The notes beneath the pieces are model-generated. The model was not told the DNA's origin. It made no database searches and worked only from the letters and a program-made list of their open reading frames with translations. From Ruminococcus sp. (GTDB lineage Bacteria > Bacillota > Clostridia > Oscillospirales > Ruminococcaceae), in assembly GCA_015066935.1 (NCBI GenBank), contig SVNK01000007.1, positions 1 through 64,000 on the forward strand: DNA of 64,000 bases. Direction: 5' to 3'. Positions 47,530 through 56,473 of the stretch are shown here, piece by piece (within the stretch, counting starts at the first letter, position 1; every line of letters starts with the position of its first letter). The translations under genes were made by a program, and so were the position numbers.

Positions 47530-49356
47530 ATGAAAACATCAAAAAGAATTATGACGGCAGCTACAGCAGCACTTATGCTTGCCGTTTCGGGAGTTTCTCC
47601 CATGTCAATCAAGCCGGAGCCTGTAACGGCTTATGCTGTTGACGACTGTAACGACGACTGGCTCCACGCAGAGGGAAGCCGTCTTTACGACATGAACGGA
47701 AATGAAGTATGGATTACGGGTCTTAACTGGTTCGGCTTCAACTGCGGCGAAAGATTCCCCCACGGATTATGGAGTGCCGATGTTGACGAGCTTATTTCAG
47801 CTGTTGCCGACAGAGGTGTAAACCTTCTTCGTCTGCCTATGGCTACTGAGCTTATCCTCGAATGGATGGAAGGCATCGACGACCATGACCTCATTACTAT
47901 AAATCCAAAGAATGACGACGGTTATAAGTTCAATCCTGATCTGTGCCGTCCCAACGGAGAATGCATGAGCAGTCTTGAGATTTTCGATGTAATCATGGCA
48001 AAGTGCAAGAAGTACGGCGTCAAGATTATGATCGACATCCACAGTCCCGCACTCCACAACTCAGGTCATAACTACAACCTCTGGTACTACGACGAGGGAG
48101 CAGGCAGCTATGATACAATGGCTGTGACAAAGGGCGGAACAGGCGTCCCCGTAACTTCAAAGATGTGGCAGGATTCGCTCGTATGGCTTGCCGACAGATA
48201 CAAGAACGATGATACTCTCATCGCTTACGACCTCAAGAATGAGCCGCACGGAAAATGTCCCGAAGGCAGCGCAGGTGCAAAGTGGGACGGCTCAACAGAC
48301 GAAAATAACTGGGCATATGCTTCAACGAAGTGTGCTCTTGCAATGCTTGAAAAGAATCCCAATGCACTCATTATGATCGAGGGCGTTGAGCAGTACCCCA
48401 GAGAGGGTCACAAGTGGGGCGATCCCGACTCAAGAACAGATCCTCCGGCATACGGCGGCTGGTGGGGCGGTCAGTTCCGTGGCGTAAGGGAGTATCCTAT
48501 CGACCTCGGAAAATATCAGAACAAGCTTGTGTATTCTCCCCACGACTACGGTCCGTCAGTTTACGCACAGACATGGTTCGATAAGGAATTTACAACCCAG
48601 ACTCTCCTTGACGACTACTGGTACGAAACATGGGCATTCATCAATAAAGAGGAGATTGCTCCGCTGCTCATCGGTGAATGGGGCGGATTTATGGACGGCG
48701 GTAAGAACCAGAAGTGGATGGAGCTTCTCCGTGAGTACATGATTGATAATCATATCAACCATACATTCTGGTGTCTTAACCCGAACTCGGGCGATACAGG
48801 CGGACTCCTCGACTACTCATTCAAGACATGGGATGAGGAGAAGTATGGTCTCTTTGAGCCTTCACTCTGGCAGACTCAGAAAACCGGCAAGTTTATCGGT
48901 CTTGACCATAATGTGGCTCTCGGAAAGAACGGTCTTTCACTGAACGAGTTCTACACAAGCTATGCGTCGTCAGAAGGAAGCAACCTTGACGGCGGAAAGA
49001 CTTCCAACGGCAATCCTGTGGACACTTCAACAACTGCTACAACTTCTAAGACAACCACAACTACAACTTCAAAGACAACTACAACGACATCCTCCGCAAC
49101 AACATCCGCAACAACAAGCAGTGCTCCCGATACAAAGGCTTATTACGGCGATTCCAACTGTGACGGAACTGTAAACCTTGCAGATGCAATCCTTATCATG
49201 CAGGTTAAGGCGAATCCGGCAAAGTACTCGTTTACGGAGCAGGGTGAAAAGAATGCTGACTGCAATAATCCCGGCGACGGCGTTACAAACAAGGACGCCC
49301 TTGCAATACAGAGATATCTGCTCGGACTTGTTGCGTCACTCCCTGAAAAAACATAA
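47530..49356 (+). CDS. Secreted GH5 endoglucanase with Thr-rich linker and type I dockerin
   Basis: Signal peptide; LRLPMATELIL, YDLKNEPHG, LIGEWGG; T-rich linker; GDSNCDGTVNLADAILIMQ...DGVTNKDALAIQRYLLGL dockerin. Confidence 0.94.
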   Translation: MKTSKRIMTAATAALMLAVSGVSPMSIKPEPVTAYAVDDCNDDWLHAEGSRLYDMNGNEVWITGLNWFGFNCGERFPHGLWSADVDELISAVADRGVNLLRLPMATELILEWMEGIDDHDLITINPKNDDGYKFNPDLCRPNGECMSSLEIFDVIMAKCKKYGVKIMIDIHSPALHNSGHNYNLWYYDEGAGSYDTMAVTKGGTGVPVTSKMWQDSLVWLADRYKNDDTLIAYDLKNEPHGKCPEGSAGAKWDGSTDENNWAYASTKCALAMLEKNPNALIMIEGVEQYPREGHKWGDPDSRTDPPAYGGWWGGQFRGVREYPIDLGKYQNKLVYSPHDYGPSVYAQTWFDKEFTTQTLLDDYWYETWAFINKEEIAPLLIGEWGGFMDGGKNQKWMELLREYMIDNHINHTFWCLNPNSGDTGGLLDYSFKTWDEEKYGLFEPSLWQTQKTGKFIGLDHNVALGKNGLSLNEFYTSYASSEGSNLDGGKTSNGNPVDTSTTATTSKTTTTTTSKTTTTTSSATTSATTSSAPDTKAYYGDSNCDGTVNLADAILIMQVKANPAKYSFTEQGEKNADCNNPGDGVTNKDALAIQRYLLGLVASLPEKT

Positions 49357-49374
49357 TAGCATAATGAATTAAAG

Positions 49375-49395
49375 GACCGCATCAGCGGTCCTTTT
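49375..49395 (+). terminator. Terminator hairpin of first GH5 gene (copy 1 of duplicate)
   Basis: GACCGCATCAGCGGTCCTTTT. Confidence 0.8.
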
Positions 49396-49419
49396 CCATC
49401 TGTAGAGAAACGTATGCAA

Positions 49420-49494
49420 CGGGACGTCGAGACGCCGTCCCCTACAATTGCAGTGAGCATATTCACCGTGTAGGGACGACCAACGGTCGTCCGC
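49420..49494. repeat. GTAGGGACGACC palindromic element, locus B
   Basis: CGGGACGTCGAGACGCCGTCCCCTACA ... TGTAGGGACGACCAACGGTCGTCCGC; right flank similar to loci A and C. Confidence 0.85.
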
Positions 49495-49536
49495 TGGACT
49501 TTTGATTTTGAAATGAGGATTATTGATAATCTGCAA

Positions 49537-49557
49537 GACCGCATCAGCGGTCCTTTT
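49537..49557 (+). terminator. Duplicate terminator hairpin (copy 2)
   Basis: GACCGCATCAGCGGTCCTTTT identical to 49375-49395. Confidence 0.85.
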
Positions 49558-49634
49558 TGGCTGAGCTTATTGTGAAAAATGAATTGTTTATGAAGGATTC
49601 TTCGGCAATGTATACAGAAATTTACAGCGTACTA

Positions 49635-49663
49635 TTGACATTTCGGTACGTTGATGTTACAAT
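49635..49663 (+). promoter_or_regulatory. Sigma-A promoter of second GH5 gene
   Basis: TTGACA-17 nt-TACAAT. Confidence 0.8.
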
Positions 49664-49713
49664 ATAGTTGATAATGGTGCAATTATGCACCGAATTGAGA
49701 GGGGAAATATATT

Positions 49714-51579
49714 ATGAAGAAATTTTTGAGAGCCGCAGCAGCGGTCTCGGCAGCTGTAATGCTTGCAAACACAGCTGCACCGTACGCTTCCGTCGATACG
49801 GAAAAAACGCTTACTGCAAATGCAGCAGCAGATGACTGCAACGACGACTGGATTCATGCAGTCGGCAGCCGCCTCTATGACAAGGACGGCAATCAGGTAT
49901 GGCTTACAGGTGCCAACTGGTTCGGCTTCAACTGTTCCGAGAATTGTGCACACGGACTTTATGCAGCCGATGTTGACGACTTCCTTGAGGGCGTTGCTGA
50001 CCACGGTATAAATGTGCTTCGTTTTCCGATTTCGTCAGAACTTCTTCTGTCGTGGATGAACGGCGATCCCAATCCCGTAAGCTCGGTGCAGGCTTCCTAC
50101 AATCCTCCGCAGGACGTTGTCGGCGAGGACGGAACAATTACTCCCGCAGGAAAATACGGCGACATCAACAGGGATTTCGTTCTTGAGGACGGAAAAACTC
50201 TGAAGAACTCCATGGAAATCTTTGATATCATCATGCAGAAGTGCAAGAAGTACGGTATCAAGGCGTTTATCGACATCCACAGCCCCGATGCAAACAATTC
50301 GGGACATAACTATGAGCTGTGGTACGGTAAGGCAGGCATCACAACAGAACTCTGGATTGAGACTCTTGTATGGCTCGCAGACAAGTATAAGAACGACGAT
50401 ACACTTATCGGTTATGACCTCAAGAATGAGCCTCACGGTAAGCGTGGATATACAGGTGATTCGTGTCCCTCTGACATTGCCAAGTGGGACGACTCCACCG
50501 ACGAGAATAACTGGAAGCATGCCGCAGAAACATGTGCAAATGCTATTCTTGACGTAAACCCCAATGCTCTTATTATCATCGAGGGCGTTGAGCAGTACCC
50601 CAAGACCGAACTCGGCTACACTTATGATACTCCCGATATCTGGGAGGGCGGCGACAAGTCTCCATGGCATGGTGCATGGTGGGGAGGAAATCTCCGTGGC
50701 GTAAAGGACTATCCCGTTGTGCCGGAATCGGGTACAAGTCAGATTATCTATTCACCTCACGACTACGGAAAGTCTGTTTATGCGCAGACATGGTTCGATA
50801 AGGACTTCACCACACAGACCCTCCTCGATGACTACTGGTACGATACATGGGCTTACATCAACGATCAGGACATCGCACCGCTTCTTATCGGTGAGTGGGG
50901 CGGTCACATGGACGGCGGCGACAACCAGAAGTGGATGGAGCTTCTCCGTGACTACATGATAAACAATCACATCAACCACACATTCTGGTGTCTGAACCCC
51001 AACTCAGGCGATACAGGCGGACTTCTCGGAACTGATTTCAAGACATGGGACGACGAAAAGTACGGTCTCTTTGAGCCTTCACTCTGGCAGACACAGTCAA
51101 GCGGAAAGTACATCGGTCTTGACCACAATGTTGCACTCGGAAAGAACGGTATTTCACTCGGCGATTACTATGCAAACTACGCTTCAAGCGAGGGAAGCAA
51201 TATCGACGGCGGAAGCAAGGGCAATGTAAAGCCACCCTCGGCGTCAACTACTACCAAGACCACAACTACAACATCTAAGACTACTACAACTACCACAACA
51301 AGCAAGACAACGACTACAACAACCATACCTGTTACTACAGGGAGTAATAATCCTGATGTTGATATCGTTTACGGTGATTCGAATGAGGACAAAAAAGTAA
51401 ATCTTGCCGACGCTGTACTCATCATGCAGGTTAAGGCAAATCCGTCAAAGTACAGTCTTACAGCACAGGGCGAGCTTAATGCTGACTGCAATGCTCCCGG
51501 GGGCGGTGTTACAAATGCCGATGCTCTTTCAATCCAGAAATATCTGCTCGGACTTGTAAAATCACTTCCCGAAAATTAA
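49714..51579 (+). CDS. Secreted GH5 endoglucanase with Thr-rich linker and type I dockerin (paralogue)
   Basis: Same architecture as 47530-49356 with strongly similar catalytic domain; dockerin GDSNEDKKVNLADAVLIMQ...GGVTNADALSIQKYLLGL. Confidence 0.94.
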   Translation: MKKFLRAAAAVSAAVMLANTAAPYASVDTEKTLTANAAADDCNDDWIHAVGSRLYDKDGNQVWLTGANWFGFNCSENCAHGLYAADVDDFLEGVADHGINVLRFPISSELLLSWMNGDPNPVSSVQASYNPPQDVVGEDGTITPAGKYGDINRDFVLEDGKTLKNSMEIFDIIMQKCKKYGIKAFIDIHSPDANNSGHNYELWYGKAGITTELWIETLVWLADKYKNDDTLIGYDLKNEPHGKRGYTGDSCPSDIAKWDDSTDENNWKHAAETCANAILDVNPNALIIIEGVEQYPKTELGYTYDTPDIWEGGDKSPWHGAWWGGNLRGVKDYPVVPESGTSQIIYSPHDYGKSVYAQTWFDKDFTTQTLLDDYWYDTWAYINDQDIAPLLIGEWGGHMDGGDNQKWMELLRDYMINNHINHTFWCLNPNSGDTGGLLGTDFKTWDDEKYGLFEPSLWQTQSSGKYIGLDHNVALGKNGISLGDYYANYASSEGSNIDGGSKGNVKPPSASTTTKTTTTTSKTTTTTTTSKTTTTTTIPVTTGSNNPDVDIVYGDSNEDKKVNLADAVLIMQVKANPSKYSLTAQGELNADCNAPGGGVTNADALSIQKYLLGLVKSLPEN

Positions 51580-51584
51580 TAATA

Positions 51585-51913
51585 GTATAATAATAAAGGA
51601 CTGCAAAATGAGGGGAATGACCACATAGAAGTATATATGTGTATTATCGGGGGAAACCTTTCTGAGGAAAGGTTCTCCCCCGACCCCCCTTCCAAAGACT
51701 TTTAATACAAATTTCAGCCCCATAGGGTGCATCCAGAAAATTTTGAACATCGAGTTCATCTGGAATATGCACCCTATGGGGCTGAAATTTCATACTGAAA
51801 GTTTTAGGAAAGGAGTTTGAGGAAGAACCCTTTTTCAAAAGGGTTTTCCTCAATAATTAACGTATATAATCCTGTGCGGACAATAACCTTATTGCAGTCC
51901 TTTATTATTATAC
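51585..51913. repeat. Fold-back repeat element, copy 2, nested in a 22-bp perfect inverted repeat
   Basis: GTATAATAATAAAGGACTGCAA ... TTGCAGTCCTTTATTATTATAC; core 51649-51853 homologous to copy 1; perfect apical stem CAGCCCCATAGGGTGCAT/ATGCACCCTATGGGGCTG. Confidence 0.9.
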
Positions 51914-52189
51914 ACTATGTTTTCTGTTTTCGGCGAGGTTGGCGTATTTACGTTTAGTGGCAAGACCACCACGGATATGACGTTCCTGTTTGTTGATTTC
52001 AAGGATATCTTTCACCTGTCTGTAGAGGGCAGGGTCTTCTTTTTTGAGTCTTTCGCTCACATCTTTATGTACGGTGCTTTTAGAGATACCGAATTGTTTT
52101 GCTGCTGCACGGACAGTTGTTCTGTTTTCGATGATATACTCTCCAAGGACAACAGCTCTGTGAGAAGGGTCGGGTTTCACATATATCAC
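51908..52189 (-). CDS. spoIIID: Sporulation transcriptional regulator SpoIIID
   Basis: RAVVLGEYIIENRTTVRAAAKQFGISKSTVHKDVSERLKKEDPALYRQVKDILEINKQERHIRGGLATKRKY. Confidence 0.94.
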   Translation of the reverse strand: MIYVKPDPSHRAVVLGEYIIENRTTVRAAAKQFGISKSTVHKDVSERLKKEDPALYRQVKDILEINKQERHIRGGLATKRKYANLAENRKHSV

Positions 52190-52426
52190 TCCTTTGGATG
52201 CTTTTATCCGATATAGTAATATATATGCAAAATACGGGAAATAATGAATAAATATGTGAGCGACTTCAAATTTTCAAAAAACGTGAAAAATCGTGAAAAA
52301 GTGCGAAAAAGATTAAAATAATATGATATATTACAAAAAACGGCAAAAAATCCGCCTAAACGTCGAAAGAACACACTTGAAGTTCGTGTGAACTTGTGAT
52401 ATAATCAATGTATCGCAAGAGAGGAG

Positions 52427-53005
52427 ATGAAGAACTTGAATCTGACGATTCCCGGAACTACATTAAAATACTCCGAAGCAGCACGTAATGACTCTTTTTC
52501 AATGATTGCTCCTGTGCTTGAGGCTACAGGCGGACTCACGCTTTCACAGCTTTCGACACTGACTGGTCTTGAAGGAACAACGATTCAGAACTGGATTAAA
52601 CGTGGATGGGTAACTGCAACCAAAGGCAAGAAATATTCTGAAAAGCAGGTGCTTCGCATATTACTGATAAATATGATGAGGGGACCGGTAAAGCTTGAAG
52701 AAATTGCACGGCTTATGGAGTACGTCAATGGTGATGTTGAGGATACATCCGACGACATTATTGATGACAAAACACTTTATAACATACTGTGCAGGATTAT
52801 TTATACTGCTGAGGATGAGGGAGCATATTCTCCCGAAGCTCTGAGAAAGCTTATTGCCGAGGAGATCGGTAAGTGTCCGCAGGAGGTACGTGCCAACGAA
52901 GAAAAGCTGCTCAAGGCGATGTTCGTGATGGCAACAGGGTGCAGGATTGCATACCTGAAAAACGAAATGGATAAGACACTTGCGGAAATACAAACGGAAA
53001 AATAA
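52427..53005 (+). CDS. DUF1836-family protein (MerR-like HTH)
   Basis: GGLTLSQLSTLTGLEGTTIQNWIKRGWVTATKGKKYSEKQVLRILLINMMRGPVKLEEIARLMEYVNG. Confidence 0.85.
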   Translation: MKNLNLTIPGTTLKYSEAARNDSFSMIAPVLEATGGLTLSQLSTLTGLEGTTIQNWIKRGWVTATKGKKYSEKQVLRILLINMMRGPVKLEEIARLMEYVNGDVEDTSDDIIDDKTLYNILCRIIYTAEDEGAYSPEALRKLIAEEIGKCPQEVRANEEKLLKAMFVMATGCRIAYLKNEMDKTLAEIQTEK

Positions 53006-53017
53006 CGGGGTATAGTT

Positions 53018-53224
53018 ATGAATGATATAGTTGGAAAGTTCACGGGGACAGGAAGAATAAAAGGGGTATTGTTTATTCTTTTTGCGGTATCGGTTATTGT
53101 AACGGGAATGCTTTTGTGCATGGAAAGTATAGCCTGCACATTCATATGCATGACGGTTACGATGACAATTGCAATGCTGATAACTTCAGCGGACGAAATC
53201 AATAAGGAACAGAAAATGAAATGA
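53018..53224 (+). CDS. Small two-TM membrane protein
   Basis: 68 aa hydrophobic ORF in the operon; ATGA overlap with next ORF. Confidence 0.6.
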   Translation: MNDIVGKFTGTGRIKGVLFILFAVSVIVTGMLLCMESIACTFICMTVTMTIAMLITSADEINKEQKMK

Positions 53225-53418
53225 TAAAGGGATTATTTGGGATACTGTGCAGACTTTTTGCAGCGGCAGTGATTTTTATAGCAGGCACGTTTATAGTGCT
53301 TGCCGCAGTTGGAATGCTTGTTGTATGGTGTGTGAAGAATGTTATCGGAAAAATGAGAAGAAATGAATCTGGTGAAAACAGAAGGGTCTATGAAGTGATA
53401 GACGTTACGGAGGGTTAA
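53221..53418 (+). CDS. Small membrane protein
   Basis: 65 aa with hydrophobic N-terminal half; ATGA overlap. Confidence 0.6.
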   Translation: MIKGLFGILCRLFAAAVIFIAGTFIVLAAVGMLVVWCVKNVIGKMRRNESGENRRVYEVIDVTEG

Positions 53419-53422
53419 TTAT

Positions 53423-54328
53423 ATGAGTGAATTCAGAAATGTGAAGTTTCAGGAGCTTAATAAGGACGGCTCAGTAAAGAAAGATTTCAAGGGTGCAAAG
53501 TGGATTGCAATTGCTGCTGCGGCAGTTATTGTCGCAGCAAACTCCTTTACAATAGTTCCCGCAGGTCATACGGGAGTTGTAATGACTCTCGGAAAGGTAT
53601 CCGAGGCGAATTATCAGGAAGGCTTCCATTTAAAAGTCCCATTCATACAGCAGGTAGAAAAGATGTCCAACAAGATTCAGGTTTACGAAACACCTTCGTC
53701 GGCTGTTTCAAAGGACCTTCAGACCGTAAGCAGTACCGTTGCGGTAAACTATCGTCTGCTCTCGGACAAGTCGCCTGAGATGTACAAGAACGTAGGTATG
53801 GACTATCAGATGGTGCTTATTACTCCTGCGGTTCAGGAGTGTATGAAGTCGGCAACCGCAAAGTACACCGCAGAGGAGCTTATTACAGAGCGTGCGGCAG
53901 TAGGTGAAGCGGTAAAATCGGCACTTGATTCAAAGCTGAACAGCTACGGAATCTACATAGAAAAGTTCAATATTGTAAACTTTGACTTCTCTGAGGAGTT
54001 CAATAACGCTATTGAAGCCAAGCAGGTTGCAGAGCAGAACCTCCTCAAGACCAAGACGGAACAGGAACAGGCAATTGAAATTGCAAATGCCGACGCTAAA
54101 AGAAAGGTTATTGCAGCCGACGCTCAGGCAGAGGCTACGCTCAAAGAGGCGGAAGCACGTGCTGAAGCCAACAGACTTCTTGAAGAGTCGCTTACTGATA
54201 AGGTAATTGCATATGAGCAGATTCAGAAGTGGGACGGCGTTATGCCTAAGGTTACAAACGGAGAAAACGGCGGACTTCTTTTCAACGTGGATCTTGACGA
54301 CGCTTCATCACAGAAGACAGGTTCATAA
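53423..54328 (+). CDS. Prohibitin/SPFH-domain membrane protein
   Basis: SFTIVPAGHTGVVMTLGKVSEANYQEGFHLKVPFIQQVEKMSNKIQVYE; coiled-coil C-terminal half. Confidence 0.93.
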   Translation: MSEFRNVKFQELNKDGSVKKDFKGAKWIAIAAAAVIVAANSFTIVPAGHTGVVMTLGKVSEANYQEGFHLKVPFIQQVEKMSNKIQVYETPSSAVSKDLQTVSSTVAVNYRLLSDKSPEMYKNVGMDYQMVLITPAVQECMKSATAKYTAEELITERAAVGEAVKSALDSKLNSYGIYIEKFNIVNFDFSEEFNNAIEAKQVAEQNLLKTKTEQEQAIEIANADAKRKVIAADAQAEATLKEAEARAEANRLLEESLTDKVIAYEQIQKWDGVMPKVTNGENGGLLFNVDLDDASSQKTGS

Positions 54329-54347
54329 CCTGACGGAGGATAAATAA

Positions 54348-54422
54348 ATGAACAGGAAGTTGGAAGTATTCATTGAATTCATAATAGAGGTTGTCGGGGA
54401 AATTGTCTTCGAGCTCATCTGA
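54348..54422 (+). CDS. 24-aa hydrophobic micropeptide candidate
   Basis: MNRKLEVFIEFIIEVVGEIVFELI; GGAGG 8 nt upstream of ATG. Confidence 0.4.
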   Translation: MNRKLEVFIEFIIEVVGEIVFELI

Positions 54423-54437
54423 CCATGATACAGGAAA

Positions 54438-54636
54438 GCAGATTGGGGAATCTGCAAAGATGTATAGGGATACTGACGATATAGGAAGCGGATTGGGGAA
54501 TCCGCAGAAAGGGGATTGAGCGTAAGCTCAGGAAGTGAGGCGGAGGTCGTTGGGGAACGGCTTCCGCTATTGGGGTAAACAACATAGTTTTAGACTGATA
54601 AAACAACAGCGGAAACCGTTGGGGAACGATTTCCGC
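54438..54636. repeat. Four hairpins sharing a TTGGGGAA loop
   Basis: GCAGATTGGGGAATCTGC, GCGGATTGGGGAATCCGC, GCGGAGGTCGTTGGGGAACGGCTTCCGC, GCGGAAACCGTTGGGGAACGATTTCCGC+TTTTT. Confidence 0.85.
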
Positions 54637-54643
54637 TTTTTGT

Positions 54644-55384
54644 TCAGACTGTAAAGCCCTTGGCTCTGAAATTGTCGATAACTTCGCCGAGGATTGCGGC
54701 ATTTGTGGACGAAACGGAATGAAGCAGGAGAATTTCTCCGCCGTGAGCCGATTCTGTAAGCTTTTTAAGCCCATCGCCGGGCAAAGGCTGACTGTCGGTT
54801 AACCAGTCCTTATAAGCAAAGCTCCAGAACAGCGTCTTATATCCGCAGTCGTTTACGATTTCAAGTGAATGTTCGGAGTATTCACCGCATGGAAAGCGGA
54901 AATACTGCATTTCATAGCCGTAGTTGTTCAGCACAAAGTTGTGAAGCGACATTATTTCTTCTTTGGCTTTGTCATCGGAAAGTGTCGGCAGACTCGCATG
55001 AGTCATACCGTGATTACCGAGAGTATGACCCTCGGCAATCATACGCTTTACAAGTTCAGGTTCTTTTTTTGCATAGTCTCCTGTCAGGAAGAATATCGCA
55101 CTTACGCCCTTATCCCTGAGAGTATCAAGGATCTTGGCGGTATAGCCGTTCTCGTAGCCTTGGTCGAAGGATATAATGATACGGCTGTCGTCCTCTGTGA
55201 GTGCATAGGCTCCGAGGTCGCTGAACCTGCTGTTGAAAGCCACTGCATCAACGGGACGATTTTTGTTGTCACAGGCGGTACCTTGTCCATAGCCGATTTT
55301 GGTGGTGTCGGCAGCAATTACTGCTGACTGAGGCATTACAGCTGCGGCAAGAACAGCCGCCGTAAGAGGTACTGCTTTTTTCAT
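54644..55384 (-). CDS. Secreted polysaccharide deacetylase
   Basis: Signal peptide from ATG 55384; RIIISFDQGYENGYTAKILDTL, GHTLGNHGMTHASLPTL, FRFPCGEYSEHSLEIVNDCGYKTLFWS. Confidence 0.92.
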   Translation of the reverse strand: MKKAVPLTAAVLAAAVMPQSAVIAADTTKIGYGQGTACDNKNRPVDAVAFNSRFSDLGAYALTEDDSRIIISFDQGYENGYTAKILDTLRDKGVSAIFFLTGDYAKKEPELVKRMIAEGHTLGNHGMTHASLPTLSDDKAKEEIMSLHNFVLNNYGYEMQYFRFPCGEYSEHSLEIVNDCGYKTLFWSFAYKDWLTDSQPLPGDGLKKLTESAHGGEILLLHSVSSTNAAILGEVIDNFRAKGFTV

Positions 55385-55466
55385 TTTAAAAGTCCTTTTT
55401 GTGTTATATGCGGAGAACCTCCGCAGTAGTATTATGTGAAGAATGATGAGGATTATGGGCGGAAGT

Positions 55467-55646
55467 TTAAGGCAACACCGCACAAAGCACGCCTGACGAC
55501 TTTGCACAAAATCTGCTTGCATTTTTTTCGCCATCCTGCACAGAAATTCCTTGACATACGGCAGTATGCCTGCGAAATTTCTGTACAATCTTACGAAAAA
55601 ACTGACTTCGCATCTTTCGCACAAGCTTTGTGCGGTATTGCCTTAA
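55467..55646. mobile_element. 180-bp MITE-like palindromic element
   Basis: 22-bp terminal inverted repeats TTAAGGCAACACCGCACAAAGC / GCTTTGTGCGGTATTGCCTTAA (1 mismatch); inner arms also complementary around CATACGGCAGTATG. Confidence 0.8.
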
Positions 55647-55740
55647 GCCATTGCAGAAAATGAATAATCCTTCGCATAACGTCCATAATAGATACAGGCA
55701 GCGCAGATGCACTGCATATCATAAGACAGGAGAGAATAAA

Positions 55741-55923
55741 ATGGAAAACAAGAAGAAAAACGAAAGCATCAAATGTACTGTATCACAGTGCCAGTACAAC
55801 ATGGTTACAGACAGCTATTGTACCCTCGGCTGTATTACAGTAGGTACTCACGAGGCAAACCCCACAGTTCCCGAATGTACTGACTGTAATTCGTTCGTCA
55901 AGAGAACAGGCTGCTGCGGCTGA
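55741..55923 (+). CDS. DUF1540 cysteine-rich protein
   Basis: IKCTVSQCQYNMVTDSYCTLGCITVGTHEANPTVPECTDCNSF; GGAGAG RBS, ATG 55741. Confidence 0.85.
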   Translation: MENKKKNESIKCTVSQCQYNMVTDSYCTLGCITVGTHEANPTVPECTDCNSFVKRTGCCG

Positions 55924-56130
55924 TTTAACTGCCCGAAAATTACGGGCAGTACATATTGTGCAAAATAAATAAATTCGACAGGTCAATACGGTCAAATGGG
56001 AAAAAATGTCTTTATCACTTGAAAAGTTTTCTGAATTATTGTATAATAGAAGTAAGGTTCGGAGAATACCGTACCTGATTTTCGGGCATGTGTTTACCCG
56101 TAGTTATTTTTCCCGTAAGGAGCTGATAAT

Positions 56131-56376
56131 ATGTTTGATAAAACTATGACATTTTCCGTAAACGAAGACAAAGAGGCAGAACTGAGAAAAAATCTCACCA
56201 TCATTTATGACGCTCTTACCCAGAAAGGCTATAATCCCATAAATCAGATCGTTGGTTATATTCTGTCGGAGGACCCGACTTACATAACCACCTATAATAA
56301 CGCAAGAAGTCTTATTCGTCATATCGACCGTGACGAGCTTCTTCAGGTGCTTGTAAGATCTTATCTCAATTCGTAA
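56131..56376 (+). CDS. IreB-family regulatory phosphoprotein
   Basis: [71 protein letters not shown]. Confidence 0.94.
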   Translation: MFDKTMTFSVNEDKEAELRKNLTIIYDALTQKGYNPINQIVGYILSEDPTYITTYNNARSLIRHIDRDELLQVLVRSYLNS

Positions 56377-56473
56377 GAACAATAGCCCGACGGCAGGCAT
56401 TCGCACAAGAATGATACCGATTACGGCAGATGATAACAAAAGGGAGTCCACAGCGGACTCCCTTTTGCTGTTA

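Noticed and set aside
49020-49130. ACAACT-type repeat runs in both cellulases (also about 51240-51340)
   Set aside because: Thr-rich interdomain linkers of dockerin enzymes, in frame; not a CRISPR or satellite.
51562-51853. Short minus ORFs over the fold-back element
   Set aside because: Same repeat-encoded peptide as at 40.8 kb; the signal is nucleotide structure, not coding.
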